NCBI GenBank assembly: GCA_030749225.1
Contig: JASMKO010000012.1
Span: 1 to 40,739, forward strand
DNA length: 40,739 nt
Direction: 5' to 3'
DNA from: Verrucomicrobiota bacterium
Lineage (GTDB): Bacteria; Verrucomicrobiota; Verrucomicrobiia; Limisphaerales; UBA1096
Shown here: positions 26,941-35,052 of the stretch, piece by piece
Layout of the letters: every line of letters starts with the position of its first letter
Position numbering within the stretch: the first letter of the stretch is position 1
Made by a program: the position numbers and the translations under genes
Notes under the pieces: model-generated
Told to the model about the DNA's origin: nothing
Databases searched by the model: none
What the model saw: only the letters and a program-made list of their open reading frames with translations

Positions 26941-28032
26941 ATGAGAACCCTGCACCTTTATTTAACCCGGGAAACATTGGCCACGCTGATGATGACGGTA
27001 CTGGTGTTCACCTTCGTGCTCCTGTTGGGAAATCTATTCAAGGAGATCGCCGCGCTGATGGCGTCGGGCCAGGTCGCGCCCGGCTTCCTGCTCCGGGCGA
27101 TCGGGCTTCTGATCCCGTACGTGCTCATCTACTCGCTGCCGGTGGGCATGCTCACCGCCACGCTGCTGGTGTTCGGGCGGTTCAGCGCCGACCACGAGCT
27201 CACTGCCGCACGCGCCGGGGGTGTCAGCCTGCTCTCGCTCTCCGCGCCGGTGCTGGCCATCGGCGTGCTGCTCTCCGCGCTGTGCGGCTGGATGAACCTG
27301 CATGTCGCACCGCAAAGCCGGCTGGCCTACAAGACAATGCTCTTCAAGTACGGCCTTGAGAACGCCGCCGCGCTGCTCACCGAGAAAGGATTCACCGACT
27401 TCCCGAGCCACCGGGTTTACGTCGGATCGATCGACGGTGGCAAACTGCGCGACGTCGTGATCTACCAGAACGACGAGGCCGGCAACCTCAAGCGGCGAAT
27501 GCACGCCGAGGAAGCCCAGCTCGAGTTGAACGCCAAGACGGAACAAATGCAGCTCACCCTCCACAGCGTGGACGGCTTCGAGTTCGAAAACGGCAAGGAA
27601 CGCACCTTTGTCTACTCAAAATACGGCCCAATGGTGCTCGGCAAAAAACCGGAGAAGTTGAAACAACGTCCGCCGAAACTGAAGGAGCTTAGTTTCGCCC
27701 AATTGCGAGGGCGCATCGGCGAATCGAAAGAGAAGGGCAACGATTCGACGCCGGAGCAGGTGCAGCTGCACCAAAAAGTGGCGCTCTCATTTGCCTGCAT
27801 CGGCTTCACGCTGATCGGCATTCCGCTGGCCATCCGCGCGCATCGGCGCGAAACCAACTTCGGCATCGCGATGGCGCTTGTGCTGGTGACTGCCTACTAC
27901 GGGCTCATCGTGCTGGCCCAGTCACTCGACGAACACCCCGCACTGCTGCCGCATCTATGGATGTGGCTGCCCAATTTTCTGTTTCAGGGCATCGGTTGCG
28001 TCCTGCTCTGGAAAATCAACCGGGGAATTTAG
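26941..28032 (+). CDS. LptF/LptG family permease (YjgP/YjgQ)
   Basis: This encodes 363 residues of the LptF/LptG family, inner-membrane subunits of the ABC machine that extracts lipopolysaccharide and sends it to the outer membrane via LptC, LptA and LptD/E. The N-terminal half has RTLHLYLTRETLATLMMTVLVFTFVLLLGNLFKE and the GMLTATLLVFGRFSADHELTAARAGGVSL block. A soluble periplasmic beta-jellyroll region follows (FTDFPSHRVYVGSIDGGKLRDVVIYQ onward), then C-terminal helices beginning KVALSFACIGFTLIGIPLAI. Length and topology fit. GGAGG 10 bp upstream supports the ATG. LptF and LptG cannot be told apart by eye, and the partner subunit is not next to it. The presence of the system implies an LPS-bearing outer membrane. 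Confidence 0.93.
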   Translation: MRTLHLYLTRETLATLMMTVLVFTFVLLLGNLFKEIAALMASGQVAPGFLLRAIGLLIPYVLIYSLPVGMLTATLLVFGRFSADHELTAARAGGVSLLSLSAPVLAIGVLLSALCGWMNLHVAPQSRLAYKTMLFKYGLENAAALLTEKGFTDFPSHRVYVGSIDGGKLRDVVIYQNDEAGNLKRRMHAEEAQLELNAKTEQMQLTLHSVDGFEFENGKERTFVYSKYGPMVLGKKPEKLKQRPPKLKELSFAQLRGRIGESKEKGNDSTPEQVQLHQKVALSFACIGFTLIGIPLAIRAHRRETNFGIAMALVLVTAYYGLIVLAQSLDEHPALLPHLWMWLPNFLFQGIGCVLLWKINRGI

Positions 28033-28081
28033 GATCAAGTTTTAGGTTTCAAGCGGGACTTCGTTTGATTACAAAAACCGC

Positions 28082-29464
28082 GTGCGCCGGACAGCAACTC
28101 TGACCTTGGTTGTGGTGACTCTTGGCTTGGACAAGGGCCAGGCGGCAGATTGGCCGCAGTTGCTTGGACCGCGGTCTAACGGCATCTCACCCGAGACCGG
28201 GCTGCTCAGCGCTTGGCCAAGCGGTGGGCCGAAAGTGCTCTGGAAAAAAGAGATCGGCACAGGCTACAGCGCGCCGTCTATCCGCGATGGCCGCCTGGTT
28301 TTGTTTCACCGCATCGGCAACGAGGAGATCGTCGAGGCGTTCGATGCGAAAACAGCCAGGCCGGTCTGGCGACACTCATATCCCACACGCTACCGCGATC
28401 CGTTTGGCTACAACAACGGCCCGCGCTGCACGCCACTGCTCACCGAAAAACAGTGTTTCACTTTTGGCGCGGAGGGAGTGCTGCTCTGCCTGGACATCAC
28501 TACCGGCAAGACGGTTTGGCAGCGGAAAACCGCGGAGGAGTTCCGGGTGCCGGAGTCTTTTTTTGGTGTCGGCGCCTCGCCGGTGATTGAGGGCAATCTT
28601 CTTATTGTCATGGTTGGCGGCCAGCCGAACTCCACGGTAGTGGCATTCGACAAGGACACCGGCAAGACAGTGTGGCAAAGCGCCGGGCGCAACACATGGC
28701 AGGGCAAGCCGATGATCGGCTGGCCTGGCGAACCGCTTGTCCGCTGGCGAGGCTATGAGAAACTCGCCAGTTACGCGACGCCCACACTGGCCACTATCCA
28801 CGGCAGGCGAACGCTGTTTTGTCTCACACGGCAGGGGCTTGTTTCAATGGACCCAAAAACAGGCAACGTGAATTTCAGCCGCTGGTTTCGCGCACGCGTC
28901 AACGAATCAGTCAACGCCGCCAACCCAATCGTACTTGGCAACCAGGTTTTCTGCTCAGCCGCCTACTACGGGGTCGGGTCGTTCCTGCTGGACATCGTCA
29001 GCGACGGTAAGTCGTTCACAGAGGTCTGGAGCACGAACGAGCGTCGCAAGGCTAATCGCCGGCTCAACCCAGTGCTCGGGATTCACTGGACGACGCCAAT
29101 CCTGCACAATGGCCACCTGTACGCCTTCAGCGGGCGAGACGAGCCGGACGCGCAGTTTCGGTGTGTGCACTTGGAGAGCGGCAGTGCCAAGTGGAGCCGC
29201 GACGAGCGATGGCAGAAACGTGGCAGCAAACAACCCGACGTTTACGGCCGCGGTTCAGCCATCATGGCCGACGGCAAGTTGCTCGTCCTCGGAGAAGGCG
29301 GCCTGCTGGGCTTGTTCGAGGTCAACGCCGCGAAACCGGTCGAACTGGGCCGCCATCAGGTTCCCGAGTTGCATTACCCCTGCTGGGCTGCTCCCATCCT
29401 CTCCGACAAGCGGATGGTGATCCGCAGCGAGGATTATTTGATTTGTTTTGATGTGGCCAAATGA
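28082..29464 (+). CDS. Secreted PQQ-like beta-propeller repeat protein
   Basis: This encodes a 460-residue protein with a probable signal peptide (RRTATLTLVVVTLGLDKGQA, cleavage before ADWPQ). It opens with ADWPQLLGPRSNGISPETG, the typical start of PVC outer-membrane biogenesis/BamB-like PQQ-repeat proteins. Propeller blades are marked by repeated Gly-Lys-x-x-Trp motifs: TGKTVWQRK, TGKTVWQSA and a degenerate AKTARPVWRHS. The start is GTG 28082. No catalytic residues are evident; the fold suggests a periplasmic scaffold or sugar/lanthanide-free dehydrogenase-like shell. The 14-mer palindrome (28210-28223) is read as SAWPSG, the only copy in that phase. The gene overlaps the next one by 14 bp. 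Confidence 0.87.
   Translation: MRRTATLTLVVVTLGLDKGQAADWPQLLGPRSNGISPETGLLSAWPSGGPKVLWKKEIGTGYSAPSIRDGRLVLFHRIGNEEIVEAFDAKTARPVWRHSYPTRYRDPFGYNNGPRCTPLLTEKQCFTFGAEGVLLCLDITTGKTVWQRKTAEEFRVPESFFGVGASPVIEGNLLIVMVGGQPNSTVVAFDKDTGKTVWQSAGRNTWQGKPMIGWPGEPLVRWRGYEKLASYATPTLATIHGRRTLFCLTRQGLVSMDPKTGNVNFSRWFRARVNESVNAANPIVLGNQVFCSAAYYGVGSFLLDIVSDGKSFTEVWSTNERRKANRRLNPVLGIHWTTPILHNGHLYAFSGRDEPDAQFRCVHLESGSAKWSRDERWQKRGSKQPDVYGRGSAIMADGKLLVLGEGGLLGLFEVNAAKPVELGRHQVPELHYPCWAAPILSDKRMVIRSEDYLICFDVAK
28210..28223. repeat. Iterated palindrome copy 14 (14 bp)
   Basis: CGCTTGGCCAAGCG lies inside the PQQ-repeat gene and is read as AWPS, in the linker between the signal peptide region and the first blade. Confidence 0.85.
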
Positions 29465-30323
29465 CAACCAGCCCTGTCCGCGCTTGGCCATGGGCTTCAC
29501 GCTGATCGAGTTGCTGGTGGTGATCGCGATCATCGCGATCCTCGCCGGGCTGCTGCTGCCGGCCTTGGCCAAGGCCAAGGCCAACGCCACCGGCATCTAC
29601 TGCCTTAACAGCCAGCGGCAGCTCCTCGTCGCGTGGAATCTGTATGTCGGCGACTCCGAGGATCGCCTGCCACCCAACGCCAAGCACATCCAGGATCCGC
29701 GCGGCTGGATAAACGGTTTTCTCAACTTCGTGCCGAACAACCGCGATAACACCAACCTGCTCTACCTCATCGGTACACGCAAACAGATGGGCAACCTCTA
29801 CCCCAAGCTAGGCCCGTACACGAAGTCGCCCGGCATCTACAAGTGCCCGTCCGACAAATACACCTGCAAGATCGGGCGCAAGGAATTGCCACGGGTGCGC
29901 AGCGTTGCGATGAACGGCTATATAGAGGGCGGACTTTACGACCCTACACTGAGCTCCACCGTCTCGAGCATACACGGGCGCGGTTGGCGCAAATACGACA
30001 TCCTTTCGCACATCATCGACCCATCGCCGTCCGACCTTTGGGTTTTTGCCGACGAACATCCAGACAGCATCAACAACGGCGGGTTTGTCTTGTATCCGTA
30101 CAACGCGACCATCTGGCGCAATCTTCCGGCCAACTACCACAACGGCGCCTGCGGCTACGCCTTCGCCGACGGCCATGCGGAGATCAAGAAATGGACCGAT
30201 CCCATGCCGAAGAATGAGCCGGTGCAAAAGCGCATGCGGCTTGACTACTCCAACGCCGGTTCCGTCGGCGGCAAGGCCCGCGACTACTGGTGGGTTATCC
30301 AACACTCCACCGCACAGTTTTAA
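29451..30323 (+). CDS. Pseudopilin-like protein with prepilin leader (H-X-DG type)
   Basis: This encodes about 290 residues. ATG 29451 gives a 15-residue leader ending in MG and then [31 protein letters not shown] with Glu at +5. An internal ATG at 29490 would leave only MG as leader and is less likely; a TTG one codon upstream is also possible. The body resembles the other two pseudopilin-like proteins of the window (YCLNSQRQLLVAWNLYVGDSEDRLPPN) and ends with [16 protein letters not shown]. It overlaps the PQQ-repeat gene by 14 bp, implying one transcript and coupled translation. The 16-bp palindrome GGCCTTGGCCAAGGCC at 29561-29576 encodes PALAKA. Confidence 0.85.
   Translation: MWPNDNQPCPRLAMGFTLIELLVVIAIIAILAGLLLPALAKAKANATGIYCLNSQRQLLVAWNLYVGDSEDRLPPNAKHIQDPRGWINGFLNFVPNNRDNTNLLYLIGTRKQMGNLYPKLGPYTKSPGIYKCPSDKYTCKIGRKELPRVRSVAMNGYIEGGLYDPTLSSTVSSIHGRGWRKYDILSHIIDPSPSDLWVFADEHPDSINNGGFVLYPYNATIWRNLPANYHNGACGYAFADGHAEIKKWTDPMPKNEPVQKRMRLDYSNAGSVGGKARDYWWVIQHSTAQF
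29561..29576. repeat. Iterated palindrome copy 15 (16 bp, GGCC flanks)
   Basis: GGCCTTGGCCAAGGCC is identical to copy 8 and has the same position in a paralogous pseudopilin gene. Shared ancestry or codon preference for PALAKAK may explain it rather than independent insertion. Confidence 0.7.
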
Positions 30324-30335
30324 GCGTTGATCCAG

Positions 30336-30349
30336 CGCTTGGCCAAGCG
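30336..30349. repeat. Iterated palindrome copy 16 (14 bp, intergenic)
   Basis: CGCTTGGCCAAGCG sits in the 41-bp gap between the convergent pseudopilin and DUF1501 genes, which it largely fills. It could fold as a short hairpin in either transcript, but no U-tract follows. Confidence 0.85.
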
Positions 30350-30364
30350 GCGAGCTAAACCAGC

Positions 30365-31807
30365 TCAAGCCAAAATCTCATTGATGACGTTTCCGGCGAC
30401 ATCGGTGAGGCGAAAATCGCGTCCGTTGTAACGGTAGGTCAATCGCTCGTGATCCATCCCTAGAAGATGCAGTATGGTCGCGTGTAGGTCATTCACGTTG
30501 ACCTTGTTGAACTCCGCCTTATGGCCAATCTCATCTGTCTCACCGTAGCTCACGCCGCCCTTGACCCCACCGCCGGCAAACCAAGTGGTGAATGCGTGCG
30601 GATTGTGGTCGCGTCCCGGCTTGCTACCTTTCTGCGCCACCGGCAGCCGGCCAAATTCACCGCCCCATACGATCAACGTCCCGTCGAGCAGTCCGCGCTG
30701 CGCCAAGTCGGTGATGAGTGCCGCCACCGGCTTGTCGGTTTCCCCTGCAAACTGAGAGTGATTGCCCTTGATGTCATTGTGGCCGTCCCAACTACGCTGG
30801 TTTTCCATGCCACCACTGTAAATCTGCACGTAGCGAACGCCGCGCTCGATCATCCGCCGCGCGGTGAGGCACTGCGCGGCGATATGCTTGCAACGGTCGT
30901 CGTCCAGCCCGTATAGCCGCTGGATGTAGTCCGGTTCCTGACGGACATTCAACGCATCGGGCGCTGCACTCTGCATCCGATAGGCCAGTTCAAAACTTTC
31001 GATCCGCGCCTCCAGTTCCTCCTCATACGGCTTGGTCTCAAGATGCTGCCTGTTGAGATGCCGCAACAGGTCCAGTTGGCGTCGCTGTTGCAATGCCGTC
31101 ATCTCTTTCGACCGAAACAGGTTATCAATCGGGTCGCCGGATGGACGAAAATGAGTGCCCTGATACACGCTCGGCAAAAAGCCGGCACCCCAGTTGGCCG
31201 CATGGCCCTTTGGCAGACCGCGTCCTTTCGGATCACTCATCACGACAAACGCCGGCAGACTGTCGCTGCTGCTGCCCAAGCCATACGTCACCCAGGAACC
31301 CACACAGGGATACCCCATCCGCGAAAAGCCACAGTTCATCATGAACAACGCCGGCGAGTGATTGTTGCTCTCCGTATGACCGGAGTGAACAAACGCCATC
31401 CGGTCTACATGACGGGAGAGATATGGAAAAATGGAGGAGATGTGCTTGCCGCATTGCCCGTATGGCTTGAACTCAAACGGGCTCTTCATCAGACCACCGA
31501 CAGCATTGGCAAAAAATCCGGTGAAGCGGTCAAAGCCGTTCAGCGTCTGGCCATCGCGCTTGGCCAAGGCCGGCTTGTAATCCCACGTGTCTACGTGACT
31601 ATGGCCGCCATTGGCAAAAATCCAGATCACCGACTTGGCTCTGGGGGCAAAGTGCGGCCGCTTGGAGGACAACGTACTTGGCCCGGCCAAGCCCTCCTGT
31701 CGCAATAGGCTCCACAGGCCAAGAACGCCCACACCCATACCGCAGCGCTGCAACATCGACCGGCGATTCAAGCAAGCCAATTTGTCCAAATTCGTTCCAT
31801 GTTTCAT
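30365..31807 (-). CDS. DUF1501 domain protein
   Basis: This encodes 480 residues from ATG 31807. The N-terminus LNRRSMLQRCGMGVGVLGLWSLL looks like a twin-arginine signal. The mature part is a DUF1501 protein of the sulfatase/alkaline-phosphatase-like superfamily: SVIWIFANGGHSHVDTWDYKPAL, VVMSDPKGRGLP, GVRYVQIYSGGMENQRSWDGHNDIKGNH, DLAQRGLLDGTLIVWGGEFGRLPVAQKG, GRDHNPHAFTTWFAGGGVKGG and the C-terminal VNDLHATILHLLGMDHERLTYRYNGRDFRLTDV. These proteins are almost always partnered, as here, with a DUF1549/DUF1553 protein; their biochemical role is poorly known, though links to sulfated polysaccharide breakdown are proposed. The gene lies 32 bp downstream of its partner. A palindrome core at 31559-31568 is read as PALAKRD. 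Confidence 0.92.
   Translation of the reverse strand: MKHGTNLDKLACLNRRSMLQRCGMGVGVLGLWSLLRQEGLAGPSTLSSKRPHFAPRAKSVIWIFANGGHSHVDTWDYKPALAKRDGQTLNGFDRFTGFFANAVGGLMKSPFEFKPYGQCGKHISSIFPYLSRHVDRMAFVHSGHTESNNHSPALFMMNCGFSRMGYPCVGSWVTYGLGSSSDSLPAFVVMSDPKGRGLPKGHAANWGAGFLPSVYQGTHFRPSGDPIDNLFRSKEMTALQQRRQLDLLRHLNRQHLETKPYEEELEARIESFELAYRMQSAAPDALNVRQEPDYIQRLYGLDDDRCKHIAAQCLTARRMIERGVRYVQIYSGGMENQRSWDGHNDIKGNHSQFAGETDKPVAALITDLAQRGLLDGTLIVWGGEFGRLPVAQKGSKPGRDHNPHAFTTWFAGGGVKGGVSYGETDEIGHKAEFNKVNVNDLHATILHLLGMDHERLTYRYNGRDFRLTDVAGNVINEILA
31559..31568. repeat. Iterated palindrome copy 17 (10 bp core)
   Basis: CTTGGCCAAG lies inside the DUF1501 gene, with CG on the left but GC on the right, and is read as ALAKR. 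Confidence 0.75.
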
Positions 31808-31839
31808 ATTACCACTCCGCGCTACGTTTCGTTGGTGAA

Positions 31840-34800
31840 TCAATACACATACACAAACTCATTTAACCCAAAGAGAACCTGGGCGCAGTCGGCCAGGGCG
31901 AGCTTGCGTCCATCTTTACGTCCAGACTTCAGATAGCTTAGTTCCTGTGTCTGGATGAACCGGGTCGTGGCCTGTTGCTCGGCCGGGGTAGGGTTTCGCC
32001 CGATTACTGCTCGGTAACCGTTCTGCACTGCGTTTTCGATGGAGCCAAACTCGTACCGTCGTGCGAGCGCCAGCGCCGCCTCGCGCACCTGCCCATTGTT
32101 CATAAACAACAACGCCTGCGGGGAGATGATGGTCGAGGGTCGTGTGCCCTGCCCCACCAGTGGTTCCGGCGAGTCAAACAACTGCATCGTCGGGATGAGT
32201 TTGCTGCGCTTGATCTGGAAATAAACGCTGCGCCGTTTCATTGCCGGATCCAATGTGCCCTTGCCAAACATAGCGGTGTCGAGCAAACCACTAACCCAAA
32301 GCAGGCTGTCCCGAATCGGCTCAGCCTCCAACCGACGCGGGGTTCGCCGCCAGTGTAGTCGGTTCTCAGGATCAACTGAGGCCTTGGCCTGAATGAACTC
32401 AGCGCTCTGCGCGTAGGTCGCGCTCATGATGATCTGCTTGTGCAGCGGTTTGAGCCGCCAACCGTTGTGGATCAACTCACCAGCCAGCCAGTCGAGCAAC
32501 CCGGGGTGCGTCGGCAGTTCGCCCTGCAACCCGAAGTCGCTCGGGGTGCCAACAATGCCGCGCCCGAGGTGATGCTGCCAAAGACGGTTGACCATCACCC
32601 TAGCCAGCAACTGCCCGGCCCCGTGCTCCGTATCGACCAACCAATCGGCCAATGCCCGGCGGCGAAAGCTGGTCCGTGCCCAGTCCGGTTTTGCCTGTTG
32701 CCAGTGCACCTCAGTCTTTTTGCTGCGCATCAGCACGCGCAAAAAACCCTGCGACATTTTCTCCTGTTTTTGGCTCGGGTCACCGCGCTTTAGCAGGTGC
32801 ACATCCTGGTAAAAGTGCGGGAATCCCCGCCCGTCGGCATGGTGTCGAATCGGTTTGTAACCCTCGCTGCTGACCTGTACGCGCTCGGTCGACATCGGCT
32901 TGGGCTTGGCATCCTTGTGCGCCTGCAGCTTGGCATTGTGCACCTGCCACTCGTTGTCGATTACGCGGTATGACTCCATCAACTCCTTCCGCTTGGTCTC
33001 GGTCAACTTATCAAAATCCTTCACCTCAGCAATCGCCTTCTCCAGCTTTGCCAAGGACCCGGACAGTGTGCTGCCCCCAAGCGAGATCGGTTTCGGCTGG
33101 CCGGTGATGGCGAAGCGTGGCCGGCCAATCGAGTGCTTTGTATTGGTGAAAAAATCCAACTCCAGCGTCAGCTTCGTACCGCTCGGATGACTGACCGGTG
33201 CATCAAACTCAAACACCGCCGACTGGTCCTTGCCAATGCCGCCACGGTCCACCGCCCATCCACTGCTGCGTTTGTTGTCGTCGATCGAACTCGCCACCGA
33301 GAGGCCACTCTTGTCCTGCTCATGGGTCGCCTGCGGGTTGACGAGTTTCACGGCAACCCGCTTGCTACTCCCGTCCAGCGGCTCCGCAAACACGCGCAGG
33401 TCACTCAACGAAAAATTGCCGTTATCCGCACGACCCGGCCCGTTTCGTTTCAGCGACGAATCAGTCAGCGCCTCAATGCGCACGCCGGTGAACGGGGCCA
33501 CCGAGGTCTTCGCCGTGACCACCCAGCGGTCATCTTTCGGGTTGTTGCCCTTCAGTAAAAACGATCCATCTTCGCGCCGCTCGATCTCGGCCCCGTTTAG
33601 CGACTTGAATACCGGGTTGTCGAGCACGATCCATTTGAACTGCGCCTCGACCCTGATTGGCCGGGACTCGAGCCATTTGCCAAACCGCCCAGGCAACTCA
33701 TCGCTCTCCCACCTGAGCAGCGCTTGGCCAAGCGCGTCCCGCTTCGCCTGCCACTTGGCCAGGGCGGCACGGGTTTCATCCGGCTTGAGGTCGACGTCGA
33801 TTTCACTACGGATTGTCGTCGCGAAGGTGGTGATCATGCGGTAGTAGTCCCGGGTCGGGATCGGGTCGGATTTGTGATCGTGGCAGCGGGCGCAGCCGAT
33901 GGTCATGCCCAGCATCGCCGTGCCGATGGTATTGACCATGTCATCGAGCTCGTCGTAGCGCGCGGACTCAAATTCCTTCTCGGTCAACTGCGTGGGGAAC
34001 ACACCCGCACCAAGGAAACCGGTCGCCATCATTGCCAGCGGGTTATCTGGATCAATTTCGTCCCCGGCAATCTGCCATCGCACAAATTCGTTGTACGGCA
34101 TGTCGTTATTGAGCGCCTTGATAACAAAGTCGCGATAGTGGTAGGCATGATGCCGATCGGTATCCTGTTCGAACCCGAAGCTGTCGGCATAGCGTGCGAG
34201 GTCGAGCCAGTGGCGCCCCCAGCGTTCACCGTAATGTAGTGAGTTGAGCAACCGATCAACGACACTTTCCAGCGCTGAGCGAGAGTTGCCATCTGCTGCG
34301 GCGAGAAAGGCCTCAGTCTCCTCCGTGGTCGGCGGCAGGCCGATCAGATCGTAGTAGACCCGGCGCAACAGCGTCCGGTTCTCCGCCCGGCGATTCGGCG
34401 AGAGTTTTGCCTCCTCCAGCTTAACTAGGACGAACCGATCAATTTCATTCTCCGGCCATTGGTTGTTCTGGGCCGCCGGTGTGACCGGTTTCGTGAGCGG
34501 CGCAAAGGCCCAGTACTGCCGATCGCTGTCCGTGATCTGCATTTCGCCGGACGCCACCTTGGTATCCACCAACGGCTTGTCGTACGGCGCACCGGTGTCA
34601 ATCCATGCCGCAATTTTCCCCACGATCTCCGCGGAAAGTTTCTCTGCCTTGGCCGGCATGAAAGGTTTCTCCGCATGAGAAATCAGCTTCAGCAGCCGGC
34701 TGGCTTTGGCGTTACCGGGCACGATGGCCGCCCCTTCTACGCTGCCCTTCAAAAGCGCTTCGCGGGTCGTGAGGTCGAGATCACCGCGCGTCTTCTCCCC

Positions 34801-34971
34801 GCCGTGACACTTCACGCAATACTGCTTGAGCGCTTGGCCCACGCCGCTTTTGAAGAGCTTGTGCCCTCGAACCATTTTTTCAGCATGATCCGGCGTCACA
34901 TCGGCCAGCGCTTGGGCAAGCGACAGATTCAACAGCACAGAAAAAACGGTGGCTGAGAAACGAATCGGCAT
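31840..34971 (-). CDS. Planctomycete-type cytochrome c / DUF1549-DUF1553 protein
   Basis: This encodes 1043 residues from ATG 34971. A signal peptide (MPIRFSATVFSVLLNLSLAQALA) precedes a planctomycete-type cytochrome c domain with one haem site CVKCH (Cys52, Cys55, His56) and GDLDLTTREALLKG. DUF1549 follows (WAFAPLTKPVTP, NEIDRFVLVKLEEAKLSPNRRAENRTLLRRVYYDLIGLPPT, HYGERWGRHWLDLARYADSFGFEQD). A less conserved middle section resembles a carbohydrate-binding-like beta domain, and then comes DUF1553 (RRALADWLV, VMVNRLWQHHLGRGIVGTPSDFGLQGELPTHPGLLDWLA, RRLEAEPIRDSLLW). The gene precedes its DUF1501 partner and is divergent from a Gfo/Idh/MocA gene. A 16-bp palindrome (33720-33735) is read as ALGQAL, and imperfect copies are at 33754 and 34911, the latter in the signal peptide. 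Confidence 0.93.
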   Translation of the reverse strand: MPIRFSATVFSVLLNLSLAQALADVTPDHAEKMVRGHKLFKSGVGQALKQYCVKCHGGEKTRGDLDLTTREALLKGSVEGAAIVPGNAKASRLLKLISHAEKPFMPAKAEKLSAEIVGKIAAWIDTGAPYDKPLVDTKVASGEMQITDSDRQYWAFAPLTKPVTPAAQNNQWPENEIDRFVLVKLEEAKLSPNRRAENRTLLRRVYYDLIGLPPTTEETEAFLAAADGNSRSALESVVDRLLNSLHYGERWGRHWLDLARYADSFGFEQDTDRHHAYHYRDFVIKALNNDMPYNEFVRWQIAGDEIDPDNPLAMMATGFLGAGVFPTQLTEKEFESARYDELDDMVNTIGTAMLGMTIGCARCHDHKSDPIPTRDYYRMITTFATTIRSEIDVDLKPDETRAALAKWQAKRDALGQALLRWESDELPGRFGKWLESRPIRVEAQFKWIVLDNPVFKSLNGAEIERREDGSFLLKGNNPKDDRWVVTAKTSVAPFTGVRIEALTDSSLKRNGPGRADNGNFSLSDLRVFAEPLDGSSKRVAVKLVNPQATHEQDKSGLSVASSIDDNKRSSGWAVDRGGIGKDQSAVFEFDAPVSHPSGTKLTLELDFFTNTKHSIGRPRFAITGQPKPISLGGSTLSGSLAKLEKAIAEVKDFDKLTETKRKELMESYRVIDNEWQVHNAKLQAHKDAKPKPMSTERVQVSSEGYKPIRHHADGRGFPHFYQDVHLLKRGDPSQKQEKMSQGFLRVLMRSKKTEVHWQQAKPDWARTSFRRRALADWLVDTEHGAGQLLARVMVNRLWQHHLGRGIVGTPSDFGLQGELPTHPGLLDWLAGELIHNGWRLKPLHKQIIMSATYAQSAEFIQAKASVDPENRLHWRRTPRRLEAEPIRDSLLWVSGLLDTAMFGKGTLDPAMKRRSVYFQIKRSKLIPTMQLFDSPEPLVGQGTRPSTIISPQALLFMNNGQVREAALALARRYEFGSIENAVQNGYRAVIGRNPTPAEQQATTRFIQTQELSYLKSGRKDGRKLALADCAQVLFGLNEFVYVY
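33720..33735. repeat. Iterated palindrome copy 18 (16 bp)
   Basis: GCGCTTGGCCAAGCGC contains the full 14-mer consensus. It is read on the minus strand as DALGQALLR in a linker-like part of the DUF1549/DUF1553 protein. A one-mismatch copy (CTTGGCCAGG) lies 21 bp further at 33754-33763. Confidence 0.85.
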
Positions 34972-35052
34972 CCGTGGAAAACTACCCTCAGAACGAAGCT
35001 CGGACAACCGTAATTCCCTTGCGTTTACGGCACAATGGTTTCAAATCCCCGC
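34972..35052. promoter_or_regulatory. Divergent intergenic region DUF1549 / Gfo-Idh-MocA
   Basis: These 81 bp separate two divergent genes for exported, probably saccharide-related proteins, so shared regulation is possible. No clear promoter or inverted-repeat operator was found, and the palindromic repeat is absent here. Confidence 0.35.

Noticed and set aside
26831..26977. N-terminal extension of the DUF1080 gene to 26977
   Set aside because: It would run across the divergent promoter region, the palindrome and the LptF-like start, and would bury the Tat-type leader.
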